Part shown: positions 44,917 to 52,550 of the stretch, piece after piece
Numbering within the stretch: position 1 is the stretch's first letter
Layout: each line of letters opens with the position of its first letter
Assembly: GCF_005233835.1 (NCBI RefSeq)
Contig: NZ_SZQA01000004.1
Location: forward strand, 184,070-248,069
Direction of reading: 5' to 3'
Source of the DNA: Herbidospora galbida
Lineage (GTDB): Bacteria; Actinomycetota; Actinomycetes; Streptosporangiales; Streptosporangiaceae
DNA: 64,000 bases
Made by a program: the position numbers and the translations under genes
Notes under the pieces: generated by a model
Seen by the model: only the letters and a program-made list of their open reading frames with translations
Told to the model about the DNA's origin: nothing
Database searches by the model: none

Positions 44917-46986
44917 TTAACCCGTGGTTACCACTGTGAATCGGTCCGGCAACCGATCGATCTCGGCGGCCCCGGCGGCGTCGACCGATACGGACACCGG
45001 CGTACCCGCGACCACGAACCCGTCGGCGGTGACCGCGCCGAGGGGCGCGCCGGCCATCGGGCGCAGGTCGACCGTGCCGCCCGGCACGTCGGGGTAGAGG
45101 CCGAGCGCCGCATGCGTGATCACCACGGCGGCCGCCGCCGACCAGGCCTGCGGGCGGCAGGAGGCCGGGTAGGGCACCGGGCGGCCGACCGCGTCGCGGG
45201 CGTCGCCCGACAGCAGTTCGGGCAGCCGGTTCTCGAACGGCTCGGCCGCCGCCAGCAGTCCCTCGGCGAGGGCGGCCGCCTCGGCGCCGAAGCCGTCGCG
45301 GGCCAGGCCCGCGATGACGACGGCGGTGTCGTGGGGCCAGACCGAGCCGCAGTGGTAGGACAGCGGGCTGAAGCCCTTGTCGGCCGACGACATCGTGCGC
45401 AGGCCGAACCCGGCCGACATCTCGGGTGAGGCGAGGAAGGAGGCTACCCGGGCCGACTCCTCGTGGTTGAGGATGCCGGTCCCGAGCAGGTGGCCGATGT
45501 TGCTGGTCAGCGCATCGACCGGCCGCTTGTCGCGGTCGAGTGCGAGAGCGGGGTAACCGCCCTCGACCCAGAACCGCTCGCGGAATCTGGTGGCCATCGC
45601 GGCGGCGTACGCGCGCCAGACGTCGCCGCCGGGGCGGCCGAAGGCGTCCAGGATCGCGGCGCCCTTGACGGCGGCCTCGTAGGCGTAGCCCTGGACCTCG
45701 GCCAGGGCGATGGGCGGGTCGGCCAGGCTTCCGTCGCGGAACCTGACCGAGTCGCCGGAGTCCTTCCAGCCCTGGTTGGCCAGGCCGCGCCCGCTGACGT
45801 CGATGTACTCCAGGAAGCCGTCGCCGTCGGGGTCGGCGTCGGTGGCGAGCCAGCTCAGGGCCGCCTCCATGGCCGGGAGCAGCGCCTCGACCTCCCCCTC
45901 GGGCAGGCCCCAGCGCCAGGCGTCGTGCAGCAGGCCGATCCACAGCGGGGTGGCGTCGATCGTGCCGTAGTAGGCGGCCGGGAGCCGGAGCCCGTTGACG
46001 GGCACCACGAACTCGCCCCTGCGGAGCTCGTGCATGATCTTGCCGGGGGCCTCGCCGGTCAGCGGGTCGTGCTTGACGCCCTGGCGGCGGGCCAGCACCC
46101 GCAGCGTGCCCCGCGCCAGGTCGGTGCCGAGCGGCAGCAGCATGCGGGCGGCCCACAGGCTGTCACGGCCGAACACGGTCAGGAACCACGGCACGCCCGC
46201 GCCGAGGAAGGTGTCGGCGGGGTGGCCGGTCTCGGTGAGGCGCAGGCCGGCGAGGTCGTCGAGGCTCTGCGCCACCAGACGGCCCAGCCGTCTGTCGGTG
46301 GCCTTCACCTCGGGCCGCGTCCACTCGACGGGGCCCGCCGGCGCCGCCACGACGGCGGCCGGGTCGGTCACCATCACGCGCCAGCACAACGTCGTGCTCT
46401 CGCCGGGTTTGAGGGCCACCTCCCAGCGCAGTTCACGTCCGTGAACCTCCGCCCCCTCCCCCGTCATCGCCACCGTGGTGCCGCCGGAGGCCCAGGTCAG
46501 CTCGCCGCCGACCGGGGTCACCGGTTCGGCGGCGTAACCCGACTTGACGGTCTCGATGGCGGCCAGGTCGCAGTCGACCCGCATGGCCACGGTCATGACC
46601 ACGGGCATGGTGGCGGTCGAAGCGATGGTGATCTCCTCGGCCATGCCGTACGCGCGGATCTCGCGCAGCCGGTCGACGCGGACCACCGGGTCGGGCTGGA
46701 CGTCGCCGAGCCAGCGCGCCAGCGAGGTGAACCGGCTGCGGCCGGGGCCCGCGGCGGCGTGCGCGATGGGCTCGGCCTCCCTGCCGTCGATCAGCAGGAC
46801 CGCCTCGGAGACCACTCGCCGGTCGGCGTGGAAGGCCCCCTGCACCCCCGCCGCCCGTATCTGGCCGTCGGCCCCGCTGAGCGCGCTCGTGGGCGCCATG
46901 ACGGTGCTGACCAGGTCGTGCAGGAGCGGCTGCAACCGGAGGTCGGTGGCAGAAGGGGTGTCGGCAGGCACGCGGTGGTCCTTCAC
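44917..46986 (-). CDS. Glycogen-debranching/amylo-alpha-1,6-glucosidase-type glycoside hydrolase
   Basis: A 689-residue glycosidase. Residues about 15-230 form the GDE-type N-terminal beta domain (GVQGAFHADRRVVSE; RVDRLREIRAYG), residues about 245-640 the alpha/alpha barrel, with FGRDSLWAARMLLP and SYHCGSVWPHDTAVV typical of the family. It has no signal and should act inside the cell on an imported oligosaccharide. The gene is divergent from, and shares operators with, the LacI-ABC cluster, so it is likely the enzyme that processes what the transporter brings in. ATG at 46986 was chosen at the first in-frame Met. Confidence 0.85.
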   Translation of the reverse strand: MKDHRVPADTPSATDLRLQPLLHDLVSTVMAPTSALSGADGQIRAAGVQGAFHADRRVVSEAVLLIDGREAEPIAHAAAGPGRSRFTSLARWLGDVQPDPVVRVDRLREIRAYGMAEEITIASTATMPVVMTVAMRVDCDLAAIETVKSGYAAEPVTPVGGELTWASGGTTVAMTGEGAEVHGRELRWEVALKPGESTTLCWRVMVTDPAAVVAAPAGPVEWTRPEVKATDRRLGRLVAQSLDDLAGLRLTETGHPADTFLGAGVPWFLTVFGRDSLWAARMLLPLGTDLARGTLRVLARRQGVKHDPLTGEAPGKIMHELRRGEFVVPVNGLRLPAAYYGTIDATPLWIGLLHDAWRWGLPEGEVEALLPAMEAALSWLATDADPDGDGFLEYIDVSGRGLANQGWKDSGDSVRFRDGSLADPPIALAEVQGYAYEAAVKGAAILDAFGRPGGDVWRAYAAAMATRFRERFWVEGGYPALALDRDKRPVDALTSNIGHLLGTGILNHEESARVASFLASPEMSAGFGLRTMSSADKGFSPLSYHCGSVWPHDTAVVIAGLARDGFGAEAAALAEGLLAAAEPFENRLPELLSGDARDAVGRPVPYPASCRPQAWSAAAAVVITHAALGLYPDVPGGTVDLRPMAGAPLGAVTADGFVVAGTPVSVSVDAAGAAEIDRLPDRFTVVTTG

Positions 46987-46997
46987 GAAGTTGTGTC

Positions 46998-47009
46998 TTG
47001 ACAGATCAA
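46998..47009. promoter_or_regulatory. LacI-type operator copy 1 (TTGA-N4-TCAA)
   Basis: TTGACAGATCAA, within the slightly larger CTTGACAGATCAAG, sits 11 bases before the debranching-enzyme start. It matches the half pattern of the two sites at 47045-47086. Confidence 0.65.
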
Positions 47010-47044
47010 GAGCAGGGGTGCAGATTGCGAAACAATTCCCTAAC

Positions 47045-47086
47045 TTGAACGATCAAATCATGCATTACTTCCGTTTGATCGTTCAA
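47045..47086. promoter_or_regulatory. LacI-type operator copies 2 and 3, 13-bp perfect inverted repeat
   Basis: TTGAACGATCAAA (47045-47057) is the exact reverse complement of TTTGATCGTTCAA (47074-47086). Each arm is itself a near-palindrome TTGA-N4-TCAA with central CG, as LacI-family regulators prefer. The sites lie 20-60 bases before the LacI gene, between it and the divergent hydrolase; the 29-bp centre spacing suits cooperative binding or looping. Confidence 0.85.
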
Positions 47087-47105
47087 CCCCCCGAAAGGTG
47101 CACAG

Positions 47106-48134
47106 ATGGCCGACAAGGTGACGATCGCCGACGTGGCGCGCGCTGCCGGTGTATCTCGCCAGACGGTCTCCAACGCTCTGAACACCCCCGAGGTGGTCCG
47201 TGAGGAGACCCGCCGCCGGGTCCTCGACGTCGTCGAGGAGCTCGGCTACCGGGTCAACCAGGCGGCCCGCCAGATGCGGACCGGCCGGTCGCGGCTGATC
47301 GCCGCCCGCATCGACCCCGAGCAGGACGGCATCAACGGCTCGGTCGGCGACCGCTTCCTGCACGGCCTCACCGAGACGGCCGCCCGTGAGGGCTACCGGG
47401 TGCTGCTCTACACCGCCGACGGCGACGACGCCGAGACCGCCGCCTTCGACGACCTGCTCGGCGCGTACGAACCCGACGCGTTCGTGCTGATGGCCACTCA
47501 CCACGGCGACCGGCGCACGACCTGGCTGGCCGAGCGCGGCGTGCCGTTCGTCACGTTCGGCCGGGCGTGGAGCGACCCGGCCGCCCCGCACTGCTGGGTC
47601 GACGTCGACGGCGCCGCCGGCACCGAGGCCGCCACCCGCCACCTGCTCTCCCAGGGCCACCGGCGGATCGGCTTCCTCGGCTGGCCCAAGGGGTCGGGCG
47701 TCGGCGACGACCGGCGTGAGGGCTGGCGGCGGGCGCTGGCGGAGGTCGGCCTCGGCGTCGCCGGGCTGCACCGCGAGACCGAGGACGACGTCGTCCCCGG
47801 CGAACACGCCGCCCGCGACCTCCTCGACCGCGACCCCGAGATCACCGCCCTGGTCTGCGCGAGCGACTCCCTCGCCCTCGGCGCACTGCACGTGGCGCGC
47901 GCCCCCGGACCCGCGTGGCTGGCGGGCGGCCATCCCCACCGCCCCGTAGCGGTGGTCGGGTTCGACGACACCCCGGTCGCCAGGGCGATCGGCCTCACGA
48001 GCGTCCGGCAGCCGCTGGCGGAGGTGGCGTCGAGCTGCCTGCGGCTGCTGACCCACCGGCTCGACGGAGGCGCGGGGGCGCCTCCGGAGTACCTCCTGCT
48101 TCCGCCCTCCCTGGTCGTCCGCGCGTCGGGCTGA
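47106..48134 (+). CDS. LacI-family regulator of the sugar-uptake/debranching locus
   Basis: A 342-residue LacI regulator. Its HTH is at residues 4-50 (VTIADVARAAGVSRQTVSNA), followed by a sugar-binding domain ending RAIGLTSVRQPLAEV. ATG at 47106 is preceded by a GAAAGG site. It is divergent from the debranching enzyme and 39 bases upstream of the solute-binding protein. The TTGA-N4-TCAA palindromes on both promoters are its likely operators. Ligand probably an alpha-glucan oligosaccharide, inferred from the neighbouring enzyme. Confidence 0.9.
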   Translation: MADKVTIADVARAAGVSRQTVSNALNTPEVVREETRRRVLDVVEELGYRVNQAARQMRTGRSRLIAARIDPEQDGINGSVGDRFLHGLTETAAREGYRVLLYTADGDDAETAAFDDLLGAYEPDAFVLMATHHGDRRTTWLAERGVPFVTFGRAWSDPAAPHCWVDVDGAAGTEAATRHLLSQGHRRIGFLGWPKGSGVGDDRREGWRRALAEVGLGVAGLHRETEDDVVPGEHAARDLLDRDPEITALVCASDSLALGALHVARAPGPAWLAGGHPHRPVAVVGFDDTPVARAIGLTSVRQPLAEVASSCLRLLTHRLDGGAGAPPEYLLLPPSLVVRASG

Positions 48135-48173
48135 CCGGCCACCACCCCGAAGAAGAGAAACAAAGGAAACGCG

Positions 48174-49439
48174 ATGAAGCGCAGCAACGTCCGGAAGGCG
48201 GCCCTGTCGACGGCCGTCGGCGCCGTCCTGTTGTCCTCCGCCGCCTGTGGCGGCGGCAGTGGGTTCGAGGAGACCGACGACCCGGCCGCGCAGCCGACCC
48301 AGGCCTCGGCCGGCCCCGCCCAGCTGCAGGTTCTCATCGGCTCCTCCGGCGACGCCGAGACCAAGGCGGTGACCGACGCCGCCGCCGCGTGGGGCGCGGC
48401 CACCGGCAACACCGCGACCGTGACCCCGGCGCAGGACCTCGGCCAGCAGCTCGGCCAGGCCTTCGCGGGCGACACCCCGCCCGACGTGTTCTACGTGGAC
48501 GCCGGCCGCTTCGCCGACTACGCCAGCGTGGGCGCGCTGGAGCCGTACGGCGACAAGATCTCCAACGCGACCGACTTCTACGAGAGCCTGCGCACCACCT
48601 TCACCTTCGACGGCAAGTTCTACTGCGCGCCCAAGGACTTCTCGACCCTGGCGCTCATCGTCAACACCGACCTGTGGAGCAAGGCCGGGCTGACCGACGC
48701 CGACATCCCCACCACGTGGGACCAGCTCACCGCGGTCGGCGAGAAGCTGAAGGCCAAGGACATCACCCCGCTGGCGCTGGGCGACACGCGTGACCGGGTG
48801 GGTGCGTTCATGGTGCAGGCGGGCGGCTGGGTCACCAGCGCCGACGGGAAGACCGCCACGGCCGACTCCCCCGAGAACCTCGAAGCCCTGACGTACGTCC
48901 AGAAGCTGGTCAAGGACAAGACCGCCCAGTTCCCCAAGCAGCTCAGCGCGGGCTGGGGCGGCGAGGCGTTCGGCAAGGGCGCCGCGGCCATGACGATCGA
49001 GGGCAACTGGATCAAGGGCGCGATGACCAACGACTTCCCCGACGTGAAGTACAGCGTCCACGAGCTGCCGGCCGGGCCGGCGGGCAAGGGCACCCTGTCG
49101 TTCACCACCTGCTGGGGCATCGCCGCCAAGTCCAAGAACAAGGAGGCGGCCATCAGCTTCGTCGAGGCGATGACCACCGCCGAGCAGCAGATGACCTACG
49201 CCAAGGCGTTCGGCGTGATGCCCTCGCGCCAGTCGGCCAAGGACGCGTACACCGCCGAGTTCCCGAACGACGCCCCGTTCGTGAACGGCGCCGACTACGC
49301 CCACGGCCCGGTGAACGCTCCCAAGATGGACAGCGTGCTGGCCGACTTCGACACGGGCATCCAGCAGCTCACCTCCATCGCGCCCAAGACGCTGCTCGAG
49401 CGGGTGCAGAAGAACACCCAGGCCGCGCTCGGCGAGTAG
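48174..49439 (+). CDS. ABC sugar transporter solute-binding lipoprotein
   Basis: A 421-residue family 1 extracellular solute-binding protein. Lipobox LSSAAC puts the lipid on the cysteine near residue 25, followed by a Gly/Ser linker. Two lobes follow, with DTPPDVFYVDAG and CAPKDFSTLALIVNTDLW characteristic of maltose/oligosaccharide binders. ATG at 48174 has AAAGGA. A stem-loop follows the gene, so the binding-protein mRNA segment may be more abundant than the permease part. Confidence 0.92.
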   Translation: MKRSNVRKAALSTAVGAVLLSSAACGGGSGFEETDDPAAQPTQASAGPAQLQVLIGSSGDAETKAVTDAAAAWGAATGNTATVTPAQDLGQQLGQAFAGDTPPDVFYVDAGRFADYASVGALEPYGDKISNATDFYESLRTTFTFDGKFYCAPKDFSTLALIVNTDLWSKAGLTDADIPTTWDQLTAVGEKLKAKDITPLALGDTRDRVGAFMVQAGGWVTSADGKTATADSPENLEALTYVQKLVKDKTAQFPKQLSAGWGGEAFGKGAAAMTIEGNWIKGAMTNDFPDVKYSVHELPAGPAGKGTLSFTTCWGIAAKSKNKEAAISFVEAMTTAEQQMTYAKAFGVMPSRQSAKDAYTAEFPNDAPFVNGADYAHGPVNAPKMDSVLADFDTGIQQLTSIAPKTLLERVQKNTQAALGE

Positions 49440-49449
49440 GCAAGGCTCC

Positions 49450-49483
49450 GCGTCCGGCACTCATCGGGGAGGGTGCCGGGCGC
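49450..49483 (+). other. Intercistronic stem-loop after the binding protein
   Basis: An 11-bp stem (49450-49460 with 49473-49483, one G-U pair) and 12-nt loop lies 10 bases past the binding-protein stop. Such elements commonly stabilise the upstream mRNA segment in sugar ABC operons, and it is not followed by a T tract. Confidence 0.5.
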
Positions 49484-49513
49484 GGTCATCCCGCGTAAGA
49501 GGAGGTACCGCCC

Positions 49514-50539
49514 ATGCGGCTCTCGGCGAAGGCCAGGGAGAACATCGCGGGCTGGTTGTTCGTCGCCCCGGTGATCGTGATCCTGGGCCTGTTCATGCTG
49601 CTGCCGATCCTGATGGCGATGTGGGTCAGCCTGACCGACTGGAACGGCCAGGGCAGCCCGTTCAAGTCGGGCGTCCCGTTCGTCGGCTTCGACAACTACT
49701 CGAAGCTGTTCACCGAGGACGGGCTGACGCGGCAGGACTTCATGACCAGCGTGCGCAACAACATCTACTACGTCGGCATCGTCGTGCCGGTGCAGACGGT
49801 GCTCGCGCTGGGCCTGGCGCTGGTGGTCAACTCGCGGATGCTGAAGGGCAAGGGCTTCTTCCGGGCCGCGTTCTTCTTCCCGTCGGTGACCAGCTCGGTC
49901 GCGATCAGCGTGGTCTTCCTGTTCATCTTCGCCAGCTCCGGCGCGGTGAACAACCTGCTGGCGTTCTTCGGCGTCCAGGGCCCGCAGTGGTTCGCGGACG
50001 CGCGCGGCATCCTGCATCTGGTCCTCGGCGGCCTCGGCGTGGTCGACGTCGACAACCCGCCGGCGTTTCTCACCTCGGGCGGCCCGTTCGGGCTGAGCTG
50101 GTGGGACTGGCTGGCCGGCCCCTCGGTGGCCATGTCGACGATCATGCTGCTGGTCATCTGGACGACCTCCGGCACCTTCATGCTGATGTTCCTGGCCGCC
50201 CTCCAGGACATCCCGGTCACCCTCGAAGAGGCCTCGATGCTCGACGGCGCGGGCCGGTGGAAGCGGCTGCGCTTCGTCACGCTGCCGATGCTGAAGCCGA
50301 CCCTGTTCCTGGTGCTGACCATGGGCATCATCTCGACCTGGCAGGTCTTCGACCAGGTGTACGTGATGAGCCAGGGCGCCCCCGGCAAGACGACGCTGAC
50401 GCCGGCGTACCTGTCGTACACCCAGGCGTTCGACAGCTTCGAGTACGGCACCGGAACGGCCATCTCGTTCGTGCTGTTCGCGATCATCGTGCTGTTCACG
50501 ATCGTGCAGCGGTGGTTGCTGAGGGAAAGGAACGCCTGA
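49514..50539 (+). CDS. ABC sugar permease, MalF-type
   Basis: A 341-residue inner-membrane permease subunit. It has six helices with a long insertion between helices 3 and 4, and the ATPase-contact EAA loop LEEASMLDGAGRWKRL. GAGGAGGT-like ribosome site before ATG. Its stop and the next start share one base. There is no ABC ATPase gene nearby, so a shared MsiK-type ATPase is likely. Confidence 0.92.
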   Translation: MRLSAKARENIAGWLFVAPVIVILGLFMLLPILMAMWVSLTDWNGQGSPFKSGVPFVGFDNYSKLFTEDGLTRQDFMTSVRNNIYYVGIVVPVQTVLALGLALVVNSRMLKGKGFFRAAFFFPSVTSSVAISVVFLFIFASSGAVNNLLAFFGVQGPQWFADARGILHLVLGGLGVVDVDNPPAFLTSGGPFGLSWWDWLAGPSVAMSTIMLLVIWTTSGTFMLMFLAALQDIPVTLEEASMLDGAGRWKRLRFVTLPMLKPTLFLVLTMGIISTWQVFDQVYVMSQGAPGKTTLTPAYLSYTQAFDSFEYGTGTAISFVLFAIIVLFTIVQRWLLRERNA

Positions 50540-51393
50540 TGGCCACCGTCAGGGCCAACCACGGCGCGCGGACCGTGGCGTCGACCTTCGTCGGCTACTT
50601 CATCCTCGTCTTCTTCGCGCTGGTCTTCCTCTATCCGTTCGTCATCCAGCTCTCGGCGTCGTTCAAGACCGAGCCGAACGCGGCGCTCACCCCGCTGAAC
50701 CCGGTGCCCGACCCGTTCGTCACCGACGCCTACCACAAGGTGTTCCTCAGCACCGACATGCCGCTGTGGCTGGGCAACTCGCTGATCGTCACAATCGCGA
50801 TCACGCTCGGCCGGGTGCTGCTCGACTCGATGGCCGGCTACGCGCTGGCGCGGCTGCGCTTCCGTGGCCGCAAGGCGCTGTTCTCGGCCGTGATCGCCAT
50901 CTTGGCGGTGCCGGGCGTCGTGCTGTTCATCCCGAAGTTCCTGGTGCTCAAGCAGTTCGGGATGTACGACACGTACACGGCCCTGATCCTGCCGATCATC
51001 GCCGACGCGGGCGGCGTGTTCATCATGAAGCAGTTCTTCGAGTCGATCCCCCGCAGCGTGGAGGAGGCGGCCCGGATCGACGGCGCCGGCCCGTGGCGGA
51101 CCTTCTGGTCGGTCGTGCTGCCGATGGGCCGGCCCGCGCTGATCACGCTGACGATCATCTCGTTCCAGAGCTCGTGGAACGAGCTCCCCCACAGCCTCGT
51201 GGCGGTGCAGAGCCCCGATCTCTACACGCTGCCGCGAGGCCTGGCGGTGCTGGTGAGCGGATCGCTGGGATCGGGCAACCAGTATCCGCTCAAGCTGGGC
51301 GCGGCGGTGCTGGCGACGATCCCGGTGGCGATCATCTTCGTGGTCTTCCAGCGTTACTTCGTGCGCGGCGCCAACGAGGGGGCCGACAAGTAG
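50539..51393 (+). CDS. ABC sugar permease, MalG-type
   Basis: A 284-residue second permease subunit with six helices and the EAA loop VEEAARIDGAGPWRTF. ATG at 50539 overlaps the MalF-type stop (TGATG), preceded by AAAGGAA. The gene end overlaps the convergent MFS gene by 40 bases, so it is the last gene of this operon. Confidence 0.92.
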   Translation: MATVRANHGARTVASTFVGYFILVFFALVFLYPFVIQLSASFKTEPNAALTPLNPVPDPFVTDAYHKVFLSTDMPLWLGNSLIVTIAITLGRVLLDSMAGYALARLRFRGRKALFSAVIAILAVPGVVLFIPKFLVLKQFGMYDTYTALILPIIADAGGVFIMKQFFESIPRSVEEAARIDGAGPWRTFWSVVLPMGRPALITLTIISFQSSWNELPHSLVAVQSPDLYTLPRGLAVLVSGSLGSGNQYPLKLGAAVLATIPVAIIFVVFQRYFVRGANEGADK

Positions 51394-52517
51394 TACCAGA
51401 CGGCGAGCTGGACCAGGGCCAGCACGAGGGCGAAGGGCATCAGCGCCTGCATGCCCACGCCCTGGCCCAGCGCCCCGGCCGTCCACGGCAGCAGCGAGCC
51501 GCCGATGACCGAGCCGCCGTTGAGCACCCCGATGGCGGTCGGCACCAGGCGGGCCGGGAGCAGCTCGGGCAGGATCGCCATGGTGGTCGGGAACAGCGGG
51601 CCGAGGAAGAACCCGAGCAGCACGAACCCGGCCACCGGCACCACGCCGAGCCAGATCAGGACCGTGCAGGCGGCGACGCCGACGCAGCACCACAGCGTCG
51701 TCCGCGCCGGGGTCAGACCGAGCCGTCCCGCGATCGGGCTGATCACGAAGCGGCCCGCGGTGAGCCCCGCCCAGTAGCCGCTGACCGCGTACCCGGCGAT
51801 CAGGTGGCTCTCCAGGTTCACCTCACGCAGGTAGGAGTAGGCCCAGTTGCCCACCCCGATCTCCACCCCCAGGTAGACGGTGAGGAAGACCGACGCGAGC
51901 AGCACGGTCCTGCTGCGCAGCGCTTCCGGCAGCAGCCCTCGCTGCTTCTCCTCCTTCTCCTGTACGACCCTCTTCGGGAACGTCGCGTAGAAGGCGACGC
52001 CCATGAGGGCGGTCGCGACCGCCAGGCCCCACCAGACGACGGTCCAGGGGGCGTAGGTCAGGGTGAGGGCCGCGATGGCCGGGCCGGCCAGGGCGCCGAC
52101 GCCGAAGAAGGCGTGCAGCCGGTTGAGCAGGGTGGCCGCGTCGGGGAGCGCCGCCAGGTGCACGTTCAGCACCGATTCGAGTACCCCCACGCCGTACCCG
52201 CAGAAGCCCTGGGCGACGATCAGCACCCAGAACGACGGCCGCGCCGCCGTGACGACGGCGGCGAGCACGAACACGCCGCTGCCCGCGACGAGGGCAAGCC
52301 GTAGCCCCAGCCGCTCGATGAGCGCGCCGTTGGTGAGCCCGGCCAGCAGGAACCCGGCCGAATTGGTGAAGAAGCCGAGCCCGATCAGGGCCTTGTCGAC
52401 CCCGTAGTCGGCGATCTGGGCGGGTAACAGCACCCCGCCGACGGCGGCGCCGATCCCGACGAGCACGAACGCCGCGTAAGAGAGATAGATCGAGGAACGC
52501 ATCCCAGGGAACCCCAT
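51354..52517 (-). CDS. MFS transporter
   Basis: A 387-residue, 12-helix major facilitator with a short charged central loop (FPKRVVQEKEEKQRG). It lacks the sugar-porter PESPR motif and resembles fucose/galactose or drug MFS groups only loosely. The start is uncertain: ATG at 52517 or the ATG at 52502, neither with an obvious ribosome site. A CebR-like half box sits 16 bases upstream. Confidence 0.78.
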   Translation of the reverse strand: MGFPGMRSSIYLSYAAFVLVGIGAAVGGVLLPAQIADYGVDKALIGLGFFTNSAGFLLAGLTNGALIERLGLRLALVAGSGVFVLAAVVTAARPSFWVLIVAQGFCGYGVGVLESVLNVHLAALPDAATLLNRLHAFFGVGALAGPAIAALTLTYAPWTVVWWGLAVATALMGVAFYATFPKRVVQEKEEKQRGLLPEALRSRTVLLASVFLTVYLGVEIGVGNWAYSYLREVNLESHLIAGYAVSGYWAGLTAGRFVISPIAGRLGLTPARTTLWCCVGVAACTVLIWLGVVPVAGFVLLGFFLGPLFPTTMAILPELLPARLVPTAIGVLNGGSVIGGSLLPWTAGALGQGVGMQALMPFALVLALVQLAVWYYLSAPSLAPRTK

Positions 52518-52532
52518 CTGAGAGGAGTGGCG

Positions 52533-52546
52533 TGGGAGCGCTCAAG
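52533..52546 (-). promoter_or_regulatory. Imperfect CebR-type box before the MFS gene
   Basis: On the minus strand this reads CTTGAGCGCTCCCA, 11 of 14 positions of the box at 107-124 with one half intact. It fills the 33-bp gap between the SNF2 stop and the MFS start, so it may link this transporter to the same or a similar LacI regulator. Confidence 0.45.
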
Positions 52547-52550
52547 AACA

